From Colivivens sp963626085 (GTDB lineage Bacteria > Bacteroidota > Bacteroidia > Bacteroidales > Bacteroidaceae), in NCBI GenBank assembly GCA_963626085.1, contig CAVFVJ010000008.1:62001-126000 (forward strand): a stretch of DNA of 64,000 bases, read 5' to 3'. A program made the translations under genes and the position numbers. Positions within the stretch are counted from its first letter, which is position 1. Every line of letters begins with the position of its first letter. The notes under the pieces are model-generated. The model was given only the letters and a program-made list of their open reading frames with translations, searched no databases and was not told where the DNA came from. Positions 42,402 through 50,287 of the stretch are shown here, piece by piece.

Positions 42402-42432
42402 CAAATATACGACATCCTCGCACATTATCAAA
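42402..42432 (-). promoter_or_regulatory. Promoter of the large secreted protein gene
   Basis: On the minus strand a -33 TTTG (42432-42429) and a -7 TATATTTG (42409-42402) are exactly 19 bases apart, one of the best matches to the Bacteroidota consensus in the window. The leader is about 100 nt. Confidence 0.75.
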
Positions 42433-42445
42433 ATATTTTAAGCCA

Positions 42446-42480
42446 TTTCTTGCAATAAACACTGTTTTTCTTGCAACAAA
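42446..42480. repeat. Phased direct repeat upstream of the secreted-protein promoter
   Basis: TTTCTTGCAATAAA (42446-42459) and TTTCTTGCAACAAA (42467-42480) are 21 bp apart, two helical turns, and lie immediately upstream of the -33 box. This is the layout of tandem activator sites, each with a TTGCAA core. Confidence 0.65.
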
Positions 42481-42512
42481 TGACTTAAAAAGGCGTTAGC
42501 GATGGCAGTGGT

Positions 42513-43376
42513 TCAATGCAAGCGTCTGCAACGCAACATAAGGAAGACACCAACTATGATGAACGGGATACTGAGCAGTTGGCCCATGTCGAGAGCCATC
42601 CCCTTCTCGAAATCCACCTGTTCCTTCTTGATGAATTCCACAAAGAAACGGAAGGTGAAGATGAGGGTGATGCAAAGTCCGAAATGGAAGCCTGTGCCTA
42701 CGGCAGTCCTGCTGTCGCTCCTCTTGCTCTGATAGTAATAAATACTTATTCCTATTATAAATATAATAAGGTAAGCCAACGCCTCGTAGAGTTGGGCTGG
42801 ATGTCTGGGCACTGCCACACCGTCGACCAACGCATCACGTGTGTGGAAGATGAAAGCCCAAGGCACGTCAGTAGGCATTCCGATAATCTCAGAGTTCAGC
42901 AGGTTGCCGATACGGATGCAACAGGCAGTGAGAGGGGTGGCTATACACACGTTGTCAACCACCGTCATCAGTTTCACTCCGTTGCGCCGCGAATAGAGCA
43001 GCATGGCTATGAAGCACCCGAGTGCCCCACCGTGACTTGCCAGTCCAGCATAACCGCTAAAGTGCCAACCGCCACCTGGCAATATCTTTATCGGAAGCAG
43101 CATCTCGATGAAACCATAAGCACTGCCGAGGTAATACCCAGGGTCATAGAAAAGGCAATGACCGAGGCGTGCACCCACGAGGATACCGATAAAACAGTAG
43201 AAGAACAGAGGGTCGAACTTCTCGTCCGCAATCTTCTGCTGCCTGTACAGCCACCTCACGATGAAGTATGCTGCCACGAGTCCCACAGCCCACATCAGGG
43301 AGTACCACTTGACGCTGAACGTACCGATGGTGAAAGCATCCAGATTCGGTTGCCAGTCTACGAATAACGGTTGCAT
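42513..43376 (-). CDS. lgt: Prolipoprotein diacylglyceryl transferase
   Basis: Lgt attaches diacylglycerol from phosphatidylglycerol to the lipobox cysteine of prolipoproteins, an essential first step for the many lipoproteins encoded here. The 287-residue polytopic protein shows FTIGTFSVKWYSLMWAVGLV, HFSGYAGLASHGGALGCFIA (conserved HGG), the Lgt signature RIGNLLNSEIIG with VPWAFIF, and HPAQLYEAL. ATG 43376 was chosen so the protein starts MQPLFVDWQPNLDAF. An alternative ATG at 43421 would overlap the ychF stop and add 15 residues. It is downstream of ychF on the same strand. Confidence 0.94.
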   Translation of the reverse strand: MQPLFVDWQPNLDAFTIGTFSVKWYSLMWAVGLVAAYFIVRWLYRQQKIADEKFDPLFFYCFIGILVGARLGHCLFYDPGYYLGSAYGFIEMLLPIKILPGGGWHFSGYAGLASHGGALGCFIAMLLYSRRNGVKLMTVVDNVCIATPLTACCIRIGNLLNSEIIGMPTDVPWAFIFHTRDALVDGVAVPRHPAQLYEALAYLIIFIIGISIYYYQSKRSDSRTAVGTGFHFGLCITLIFTFRFFVEFIKKEQVDFEKGMALDMGQLLSIPFIIVGVFLMLRCRRLH

Positions 43377-43413
43377 AACTAAAGAATTTATTTTTTCCAG
43401 TAGGAGAGTATCA

Positions 43414-44517
43414 TCAGACATTGAACCTGAAATGCATGATGTCGCCATCCTGCACCACATAATCCTTTCCCTCTACACCCAGTTTACCCGCCTCGCGCAC
43501 AGCCGCCTCAGAGCCGTACTTGATGTAGTCATCGTACTTGATGACCTCAGCACGTATGAATCCCTTCTCGAAGTCGGTGTGGATGACACCGGCACACTGG
43601 GGTGCTTTCCATCCCCTGCGGTAAGTCCATGCCTTCACCTCCATCGGTCCGGCTGTGATGAATGTCTCAAGGGTGAGAAGCGAGTAGATCGACTTGATGA
43701 GGCGGTTGCATCCGCTCTCCTTCAGTCCCATATCCTCCAGGAATATCTGCTTTTCCTCGTATGTCTCCAGTTCGGCTATGTCCGCCTCTGTCTGTGCGGA
43801 GATGATAAGGAGCTGTGCGTCCTCGTCCTTGATTGCCTCACGCACAGCATCCACGTAGGCGTTGCCGTCCTTCGCACTTTGGTCGTCCACGTTGCACACG
43901 TAGAGCACTGGTTTGGTGGTCAGGAGGAACATCTGCTTGGAGGCGTTCTCCTCGTCCACATTCTCCAGTTCCACCGTACGCGCACTCTTGCCCTGCTCCA
44001 GTGCCGCCTTATAGCGGAGCAACAGGTTGTATTCAGTCTTCGCCGCCTTGTCGCCGCCCACCATCGCCTGTTTCTCCACACGCTTGATGCGTGTCTCCAC
44101 AGTCTCCAGGTCCTTCAGTTGCAGTTCCGTGTCGATCACCTCCTTGTCCCTCACCGGGTCGACACTACCGTCCACATGGGTTATGTTGCCGTTGTCGAAG
44201 CAACGCAGCACATGTATGATAGCGTCGCACTCACGTATGTTGCCGAGGAACTGGTTGCCGAGACCCTCACCGCGGCTGGCGCCCTTCACCAGTCCAGCTA
44301 TGTCTACGATGTCGCACGTGGCAGGGACGATACGTCCCGGGTGTACTATCTCTGCGAGTTTGGTGAGTCGCTCGTCGGGCACGGATATCTGTCCCATCTG
44401 TGCATCGATGGTACAGAACGGGTAGTTCGCCGCCTGCGCCTTGGCACTCGACAGACAGTTGAAAAGAGTTGATTTACCCACATTGGGTAGTCCTACAATA
44501 CCAGCTTTTAATGCCAT
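43414..44517 (-). CDS. ychF: Redox-regulated ATPase YchF (OLA1 family)
   Basis: A 367-residue Obg-superfamily P-loop protein that hydrolyses ATP rather than GTP and associates with ribosomes. The start MALKAGIVGLPNVGKSTLFNCL holds the G1 motif, followed by DIAGLVKGASRGEGLGNQFL (G3 region), LYVCNVDDQ (degenerate G4, explaining loss of guanine specificity) and a C-terminal TGS domain with TAGPMEVKAWTYRRGWKAPQ and YVVQDGDIMHFRFNV. ATG 44517 was chosen over a longer in-frame start at 44565 that would include the promoter. The lgt gene lies downstream. Confidence 0.96.
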   Translation of the reverse strand: MALKAGIVGLPNVGKSTLFNCLSSAKAQAANYPFCTIDAQMGQISVPDERLTKLAEIVHPGRIVPATCDIVDIAGLVKGASRGEGLGNQFLGNIRECDAIIHVLRCFDNGNITHVDGSVDPVRDKEVIDTELQLKDLETVETRIKRVEKQAMVGGDKAAKTEYNLLLRYKAALEQGKSARTVELENVDEENASKQMFLLTTKPVLYVCNVDDQSAKDGNAYVDAVREAIKDEDAQLLIISAQTEADIAELETYEEKQIFLEDMGLKESGCNRLIKSIYSLLTLETFITAGPMEVKAWTYRRGWKAPQCAGVIHTDFEKGFIRAEVIKYDDYIKYGSEAAVREAGKLGVEGKDYVVQDGDIMHFRFNV

Positions 44518-44542
44518 AATAGTCTTAGTCGAAATTTTCGTG

Positions 44543-44550
44543 CAAAGGTA
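44543..44550 (-). promoter_or_regulatory. -7 element of ychF
   Basis: CAAAGGTA on the plus strand gives TACCTTTG on the minus strand, 25 bases before the ychF start. Confidence 0.5.
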
Positions 44551-44647
44551 CGAATTAATTGCCAAAGTAGGAACGGCATCATTGGAAAATCGGCACCACC
44601 CCCAATCAATATAAGCACGAAAGTTTTCCTGTCTGACAAATTAATGC

Positions 44648-44655
44648 TAACTTTG
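44648..44655 (+). promoter_or_regulatory. -7 element upstream of the DUF4835 gene
   Basis: TAACTTTG followed by CA, 38 bases before ATG 44694, fits the Bacteroidota -7 box. Confidence 0.5.
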
Positions 44656-44693
44656 CACAACGTTGTCACAGTAAACAAAGAAAGGGAGAAGAC

Positions 44694-45593
44694 ATGAAAC
44701 GGTTAATCATATTGGCACTGACACTGGTGCATCTAACACTGGCAGGAGCACAGGAACTGAACTGTAACGTGAAGGTCAACCACTCACAGATACAGGGCAC
44801 CAACACAAGTGTGTTCGAGACCTTGCAGACGGTACTCAACGAGTTCATGAACAACCGCGCATGGACCGACCTGCAGTTTGCCAAGGAAGAGAGGATAGAC
44901 TGCTCCATCAGCATCACGGTGAAGCAGTACGACACCTCCACCAACACCTTCACCGGGGAAATGCTGTTTCAGGTGTCGCGACCAGTATTCAACTCCACCT
45001 ACAATACCACGGTGTTCTCGAAGAGGGACAAGAGTTTCAACTTCACCTATGTGGAAAACGAACCTATAGAATTCATCGAGAACAATATCGACAACAACCT
45101 TACTGCAATGCTGGCGTACTACGCCTACCTCTTCATCGGTCTCGACCTCGACACCTTCTCACCGATGGGAGGCACGGACATACTGAACAAGGCGATGTCG
45201 GTGGCAAACAGCGCGCAGAACCTGGGCGATGCAGGATGGAAGGCGTTCAGCGACAGCGATAACCGCCACGCCATCATCAACGACTATCTGGAGAGTTCGA
45301 TGGAACCGTTCCGTCAGATGATGTACGAGTACCACAGGGAGGGACTCGATGAAATGGCGAACAATGCCGACCGTGGCAGGACTGCGGTCACAAGTGCCAT
45401 AGGACTGCTGCAGGAAGCCCACTCGAACAAGCCACTGAGCCAACTGCCACAGATCTTCACCGACTACAAGAGGGACGAGATCGTCAATATATACAAGGGC
45501 CACGGGACTGAGAAGGAGAAGGCAACCGTATACGAGACCATGTCCAACCTCAACGCCTCACAGAACGCAGAGTGGAAGAAGATACAGAAGTAG
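44694..45593 (+). CDS. DUF4835 family exported protein
   Basis: A 299-residue Bacteroidota-specific protein with signal peptide MKRLIILALTLVHLTLAGAQE. The mature protein begins LNCNVKVNHSQIQGTNTSVFETLQTVLNEFMNNRAWTD and continues with IDCSISITVKQYDTSTNTFTGEMLFQVSRPVFNSTYNT, which I recognise as DUF4835. No enzymatic motif is evident. Family members are found across Bacteroidota, often near DNA-metabolism genes such as recN or dfp, neither of which is adjacent here. The function is unknown; the exported location and conservation suggest an envelope role. Confidence 0.85.
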   Translation: MKRLIILALTLVHLTLAGAQELNCNVKVNHSQIQGTNTSVFETLQTVLNEFMNNRAWTDLQFAKEERIDCSISITVKQYDTSTNTFTGEMLFQVSRPVFNSTYNTTVFSKRDKSFNFTYVENEPIEFIENNIDNNLTAMLAYYAYLFIGLDLDTFSPMGGTDILNKAMSVANSAQNLGDAGWKAFSDSDNRHAIINDYLESSMEPFRQMMYEYHREGLDEMANNADRGRTAVTSAIGLLQEAHSNKPLSQLPQIFTDYKRDEIVNIYKGHGTEKEKATVYETMSNLNASQNAEWKKIQK

Positions 45594-45685
45594 CCGCCAA
45601 GTGTCGAATACATAAAGGTGGGCTGTCAATAAACGACACATAACGGACTGTGGCACTGCGTGCGGACGAGATAAAATATATTTTA

Positions 45686-45717
45686 TTTGCCTTTTAGGCA
45701 GGATTGCATTATATTTG
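45686..45717 (+). promoter_or_regulatory. Promoter of the PASTA-rluD-ddl operon
   Basis: A -33 TTTG (45686-45689) and a -7 TATATTTG (45710-45717) are 20 bases apart. A small TGCC/GGCA stem lies between them. The leader to ATG 45747 is about 25 nt. Confidence 0.7.
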
Positions 45718-45746
45718 CACCCGAATTACAAAAAGCCGTCAACAAC

Positions 45747-46394
45747 ATGGGACTGAAGAAATATTTTAAAGGCAGAAGCGGAACAATCTTCTGGGTTAAC
45801 GTCATACTGGCAATCATTGTACTGGTGAGCATCCCCATCGTGATATTCAACTCGCTGGACATGTATACCAACCACGGAGAGAAGGTCAGTGTCCCTTCGG
45901 TCATCGGAGACAAGTACTACGAGGCTGAACGGACGTTGGATTCGAAGGGATTCATCGCCATCGTGGCAGACTCCACATACAAGAAGTCGGCAAAACCCGG
46001 TAGTGTACTGGAACAGACACCCAAAGCTGGCAGTCTCATCAAGGCTGGCAGGATAGTGTACCTCACTGTCAACCTCAACGGTGAACCACTGGTGAAGATG
46101 CCGGACATCGTGGGCAACAGTTCGTTCCGCGAGGCAGAGATAACACTGAAGGCACTGGGATTCAAATTGACAGCCCCACGTTACGTGGAGGGAGTGGACA
46201 AGGACCAGGTGGTGCGTGTGAAACAAGGCAGGAGGGAGGTACATGCCAACGAGCAGGTGTCAAGAGACCGTGCGCTCACCCTCTACATAGGTAAGGGCGA
46301 GGTGGAGGAAGACTCGCTTTACTTCGATGGGGAAGACGGAGACTACGATATTGATACGGACATAAACGAAAACAATTTCAACGTGCAGTTGTAG
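45747..46394 (+). CDS. PASTA-domain membrane protein
   Basis: A 215-residue protein with one N-terminal transmembrane helix (FWVNVILAIIVLVSIPIVIF, residues about 16-35) and at least two periplasmic PASTA domains: VSVPSVIGDKYYEAERTLDSKG (near 50) through VYLTVNL, then VKMPDIVGNSSFREAEITLKALG (near 120) through LTLYIGKG. The C-terminal 25 residues are acidic and disordered. PASTA modules bind muropeptides or unlinked peptidoglycan; free-standing PASTA proteins without a kinase are common in Bacteroidota. It leads the operon containing ddl, so a cell-wall sensing or scaffolding role is likely. ATG 45747 follows the promoter; an earlier in-frame start at 45687 would precede the transcription start. 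Confidence 0.88.
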   Translation: MGLKKYFKGRSGTIFWVNVILAIIVLVSIPIVIFNSLDMYTNHGEKVSVPSVIGDKYYEAERTLDSKGFIAIVADSTYKKSAKPGSVLEQTPKAGSLIKAGRIVYLTVNLNGEPLVKMPDIVGNSSFREAEITLKALGFKLTAPRYVEGVDKDQVVRVKQGRREVHANEQVSRDRALTLYIGKGEVEEDSLYFDGEDGDYDIDTDINENNFNVQL

Positions 46395-46424
46395 CCACTG
46401 GCATGATTAAAGCACACTTACGGA

Positions 46425-47504
46425 ATGACAGAAGATTTCTTTGAAGAAGAGACGGACAGCGACCTGCTCCTGTACAAGGACGAGGAGGAGAACGAGGACG
46501 ACGAGTCGGGACAGCTCTACGAGCATTACCGTATAGTGGCTGACAGCAAGCAGGGTCCGATGAGGGTCGACAAGTTTATCATCGACCATTTGGCGCGCAT
46601 CTCACGTAACCGCATACAGAGGGCAGCCGACTCGGGTTTCATCCTATGCAACGACAAGCCAGTGAAGCGCAGTTATAAGGTCAAGCCACTCGATGTGATT
46701 AAGATCATGCTCGACCGCCCTTTCTACGAGAACAAGATACTGCCCGAGGACATACCACTCGACATTGTGTATGAGGACGAGGCAGTCATCGTGGTCAACA
46801 AACAGGCGGGACTGGTGGTGCACCCTGGACACGGAAACTGGAGGGGAACCCTACTGAACGCACTGGCGTGGCACCTCAAAGACCACCCGGAGTATGACAT
46901 CAACAATCCAGAGATAGGGCTGGTGCACAGAATAGACAAGGACACCAGCGGACTGCTGGTAATCGCCAAGACAGCAGATGCCAAGACCCACCTCGGCAAG
47001 CAGTTCTTCAACAAGACGACGAAACGGGAATACCAAGCACTGGTGTGGGGTAACATCGCAGAAGACGAGGGAACAATAGTGGGCAATATTGGGAGGAATC
47101 CCAAGGACAGGTTGCAGATGACCGTGTTCGACCCAGAGTCGGGTATCGGGAAGTCGGCTGTGACCCACTACTACACACTGGAACGCTACGGCTACGTGAC
47201 ACTGGTGAAATGCATACTGGAGACAGGGCGCACCCACCAGATAAGGGCACACATGAAACATATAGGCCACATACTGTTCAATGACGAGCGGTACGGAGGC
47301 GACAAGATTCTGAAGGGGACAACATCAAGCAAGTACCGTCAGTTCGTGGAGAACTGTTTCAGCGTCTGTCCGAGACAGGCTCTTCACGCCAGAACCCTCG
47401 GGTTTGTACACCCCACCACAGGCAAGGAGATGATGTTTTCATCGGAACTGCCACACGACATGACCGAACTGATCTCCAAATGGAGGAACTATACAAACGA
47501 TTAG
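46425..47504 (+). CDS. rluD: RluD-type 23S rRNA pseudouridine synthase
   Basis: A 359-residue RluA/RluD-family enzyme that isomerises uridines in 23S rRNA helix 69. After an acidic N-terminal extension (residues about 1-40), an S4 RNA-binding domain (MRVDKFIIDHLARISRNRIQRA) precedes the catalytic domain. The latter contains GLVHRIDKDTSGLLVIAK with the nucleophilic Asp (about residue 172), VNKQAGLVVHPGHG, and LETGRTHQIRAHMKHIGH. Length and motifs are standard apart from the acidic extension. It is second in the PASTA-ddl operon, with a 30-base gap upstream and a 14-base gap to ddl. Confidence 0.94.
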   Translation: MTEDFFEEETDSDLLLYKDEEENEDDESGQLYEHYRIVADSKQGPMRVDKFIIDHLARISRNRIQRAADSGFILCNDKPVKRSYKVKPLDVIKIMLDRPFYENKILPEDIPLDIVYEDEAVIVVNKQAGLVVHPGHGNWRGTLLNALAWHLKDHPEYDINNPEIGLVHRIDKDTSGLLVIAKTADAKTHLGKQFFNKTTKREYQALVWGNIAEDEGTIVGNIGRNPKDRLQMTVFDPESGIGKSAVTHYYTLERYGYVTLVKCILETGRTHQIRAHMKHIGHILFNDERYGGDKILKGTTSSKYRQFVENCFSVCPRQALHARTLGFVHPTTGKEMMFSSELPHDMTELISKWRNYTND

Positions 47505-47518
47505 TAAACGAAGACAAG

Positions 47519-48526
47519 ATGAAAAAGAAAACCATTGCAATCATAGCTGGAGGCGACTCATCGGAGCATGACGTGTCAATGCACAGTGCGGAAGGCATCG
47601 CATCATGGCTCGACAGGGACAAATTCATTGTATACACCATAGAGGTAAGAGGACTTGACTGGACTGCGCACCTTCAGAACGGAGGCGTGGCTGAGGTCAA
47701 CCGTCACGACTTCTCTTTCGTGGAAAACGGAAAGACAGTCCGTCCCGACTTTGCCTACATCACCATCCACGGCACTCCGGGCGAAAACGGGATACTACAA
47801 GGCTACTTCGACTTGCTGCATGTACCCTACTCAAGTTGTAACCTGCTTGTGGCAGCCCTCACTTTCGATAAGTTCACACTCAACCACTACCTGAGTGGTT
47901 TCGGAGTGAAGATATCCGACTCCATACTGTTGCGAAAGGGACAGACCATCACTGCAGATGAGGTGGAAGCAAAGGTTGGGTTGCCCTGCTTCATCAAACC
48001 GAACGGCTCGGGTAGCAGTTTCGGTGTGACACACTGCACAAAGAAAGAGGATGTGGACAACGCCATCAGTTTCGCACGGAAGGAAAGTGACGACGTGATG
48101 ATCGAAGCGGAACTGAAAGGTACGGAGATTGCCAACGGTGTGTACAGGAAGAAGGACGGTGAGGTTCACGTGCTTCCGATAACGGAGGTGGTGAGCGACA
48201 ACGAGTTTTTCGACTATGACGCCAAATACAACGGGCAGGTGAAGGAGATAACTCCGGCACGTCTTGCAGATGATACTACAAAGAGGGTGAAGGCTCTCAC
48301 CAAGGCAATATACACCATACTGGGTGCAAGCGGAATCATGAGGGTGGACTACATCATCACCAAGTCGGCAGACGGCAGCGACGTAATCAACCTGCTTGAA
48401 ATTAACGCCACACCGGGAATGACACAGACCTCGTTCATTCCACAACAGGCACATGCAGACGGACTGGAGATGAAAGACATACTTACCGAAATCATTGAGG
48501 ATAAAATAGGAGAAGACTATGACTGA
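47519..48526 (+). CDS. ddl: D-alanine--D-alanine ligase
   Basis: ATP-grasp ligase that makes the D-Ala-D-Ala terminus of the peptidoglycan stem peptide. The 335-residue protein begins KTIAIIAGGDSSEHDVSMHSA (the N-terminal ddl signature), then IHGTPGENGILQGYFDLLHV, FIKPNGSGSSFGVTHC (ATP-grasp glycine loop) and a C-terminal INLLEINATPGMTQTSFIP with metal-binding Glu and Asn. ATG 47519 gives MKKKTIAI; an earlier in-frame ATG at 47480 would overlap rluD. Its last eight bases overlap the acyltransferase gene. Confidence 0.95.
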   Translation: MKKKTIAIIAGGDSSEHDVSMHSAEGIASWLDRDKFIVYTIEVRGLDWTAHLQNGGVAEVNRHDFSFVENGKTVRPDFAYITIHGTPGENGILQGYFDLLHVPYSSCNLLVAALTFDKFTLNHYLSGFGVKISDSILLRKGQTITADEVEAKVGLPCFIKPNGSGSSFGVTHCTKKEDVDNAISFARKESDDVMIEAELKGTEIANGVYRKKDGEVHVLPITEVVSDNEFFDYDAKYNGQVKEITPARLADDTTKRVKALTKAIYTILGASGIMRVDYIITKSADGSDVINLLEINATPGMTQTSFIPQQAHADGLEMKDILTEIIEDKIGEDYD

Positions 48527-49646
48527 CATACACGAATTCGATGATATACGTCCGTTCCTCCCGGAGGAACTGCCGGCTGCATACGACCGGCTGCTCAGTG
48601 ACCCACGGTTCAAGGCGGTGCTGTCGCTTATCTACAAGGACATCCCCTTTGAGAGGATGGAGGCTCTGATACGGTCGTGCAAGACCAGTCTGGAGTTCCA
48701 GAAGGCCTGTATCTATCCAGCTATAAAGAACCTGTTGAGCAAGAACTGCGACGGACTGACCGCAGACTTCTCCAACCTGGAGCACGACGGTTACACGTTC
48801 GTGTCCAACCATCGTGACATCGTGCTCGACTCTGCCTTGCTCGATTATGTGATTGTGGACAAGGGACTCGATACGGTGGAGATTGCCATCGGGGACAACC
48901 TGCTTGTGTACCCGTGGATTAAAGACCTTGTGAGGGTCAACCGTTCCTTCATCGTGCAACGTGCACTGACGATGCGACAGATGTTGCTTGCATCAGCAAA
49001 GATGTCCAAGTACATGCACTATGTCATCTCGGAAAAACAGGGTAATATATGGATAGCGCAACGGGAAGGACGCGCCAAGGACAGCGATGACCGCACTCAG
49101 GAAAGTGTGCTGAAGATGATGGCACTGGGAGGCGGGCACGATGCGATAGCAAGCCTGAAGTCACTTAACATAGTGCCGCTCGCCATCTCGTACGAGTACG
49201 ACCCGTGCGACTACCTGAAGGCGGAGGAGTTCCAGCACAAGCGTGACATACCTGACTTCAAGAAGAGCCAACAGGATGACCTCGACAACATGAAGACAGG
49301 CATCTTCGGATACAAGGGACACATACACTACCATGCCGCACCATGCATCAATGACTGGCTCGACACCCTCGACCCTGACATGGGTAAGGCGGAGTTGTTC
49401 CCATTGGTGGCAGCCCACATCGACGAGGAGATTCACAAGCACTACCGGCTTTATCCAAGTAATTACGTGGCGGCAGGTATGGACGCTTCCGACGAAGACA
49501 AGGCAAAGTTCAAGGCTTACATCGATCACCAGCTCGCACAAGTGAAGATGGAGAAACCCGACTATGACTTCCTGCGCGAGAAGATGAGGGTCATGTATGC
49601 CAACCCTGCAATAAACCAGATGAAAGCGAAAGGACAGAGCAGATGA
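48519..49646 (+). CDS. PlsC/PlsB-like glycerophosphate acyltransferase family protein
   Basis: A 375-residue protein of the lysophospholipid acyltransferase superfamily. The probable active-site region is TFVSNHRDIVLDSALLDYV (residues about 90-108), then GDNLLVYPWIKDLVRVNRSF, and WIAQREGRAKDSDD, which resembles the EG-x-R block. Between the His and the second Asp there are five residues, so the usual HX4D spacing is altered; I believe the NHRDIxLD form is a feature of this Bacteroidota subfamily rather than damage. It probably acylates glycerol-3-phosphate or lysophosphatidate at the membrane, but the exact acceptor is uncertain. It overlaps ddl upstream and the NigD-like gene downstream by an ATGA. 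Confidence 0.8.
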   Translation: MTDIHEFDDIRPFLPEELPAAYDRLLSDPRFKAVLSLIYKDIPFERMEALIRSCKTSLEFQKACIYPAIKNLLSKNCDGLTADFSNLEHDGYTFVSNHRDIVLDSALLDYVIVDKGLDTVEIAIGDNLLVYPWIKDLVRVNRSFIVQRALTMRQMLLASAKMSKYMHYVISEKQGNIWIAQREGRAKDSDDRTQESVLKMMALGGGHDAIASLKSLNIVPLAISYEYDPCDYLKAEEFQHKRDIPDFKKSQQDDLDNMKTGIFGYKGHIHYHAAPCINDWLDTLDPDMGKAELFPLVAAHIDEEIHKHYRLYPSNYVAAGMDASDEDKAKFKAYIDHQLAQVKMEKPDYDFLREKMRVMYANPAINQMKAKGQSR

Positions 49647-50269
49647 ACCGCCCCCTCACAGTTTCCCTACACGTCTTGGCGTTTTGTCTCCTCACTGCAG
49701 TCTGCTCATGCGACAAGGACGAGGACGACACGCCTGCTTACGTAGTGGAACTGGTGGAGGCTTACTCGGACGGAAACAAAGCGATTACCAGTGTCCGCCT
49801 CGACAACGGACAGACGTACGATGTGGGACAGGGCATCGCAGCCAGCAACGCCAACCGCACGTACCGCTGCCTGTGTACGTACAGACTCGATGGAGACGGC
49901 ATCTACATCTATTCATTGCTACACGTGTTTTCACTGGAACCGTACCATTTTACTATGGACCTCTCCTTTATGATGAACCCTGTCAAGTTCTACAGTTGTT
50001 GGAAGACTGACAGGTATCTGAATCTCAGAGTGGGTGTGATGACGAGTGGAAACGGAACACACTCTTTCCTCATCAGTGAAGACACTACCTACACAGTAGG
50101 GGACAAGCAAGTAGCTTGTTTCACCCTTTTGCACGCACGTCCTGAAAAAGACACTGAGGCGTACACGGAAGAGGCATTCATCTGTATGCCGACAAGCGGT
50201 TATCAGGACTTCGACACACTGATAATCAATGTACCGACGTATGACGGGACAGTACAGATAAAAAAATAA
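49643..50269 (+). CDS. NigD-like lipoprotein
   Basis: A 208-residue predicted lipoprotein. The signal MNRPLTVSLHVLAFCLLTA leads to the lipobox VCSC (Cys23), followed by acidic DKDEDDTPAY, consistent with outer-membrane or surface location. The mature region (VVELVEAYSDGNKAITSVRL and DNGQTYDVGQG) matches NigD-like proteins, named after a bacteriocin-locus gene of Prevotella nigrescens but mostly of unknown function. Nothing bacteriocin-like is nearby. It overlaps the acyltransferase gene by four bases and precedes the DUF2723 gene by 18. Confidence 0.83.
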   Translation: MNRPLTVSLHVLAFCLLTAVCSCDKDEDDTPAYVVELVEAYSDGNKAITSVRLDNGQTYDVGQGIAASNANRTYRCLCTYRLDGDGIYIYSLLHVFSLEPYHFTMDLSFMMNPVKFYSCWKTDRYLNLRVGVMTSGNGTHSFLISEDTTYTVGDKQVACFTLLHARPEKDTEAYTEEAFICMPTSGYQDFDTLIINVPTYDGTVQIKK

Positions 50270-50287
50270 TGTTATAAACAATAAAAG

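Noticed and set aside
43261..44472. 403-codon plus-strand frame opposite ychF and lgt
   Set aside because: Antisense shadow of two conserved genes, made open by their codon bias.
49643..50269. Bacteriocin locus suggested by the NigD-like gene
   Set aside because: NigD-like is only a family name; no precursor peptide, ABC exporter or immunity gene is near.
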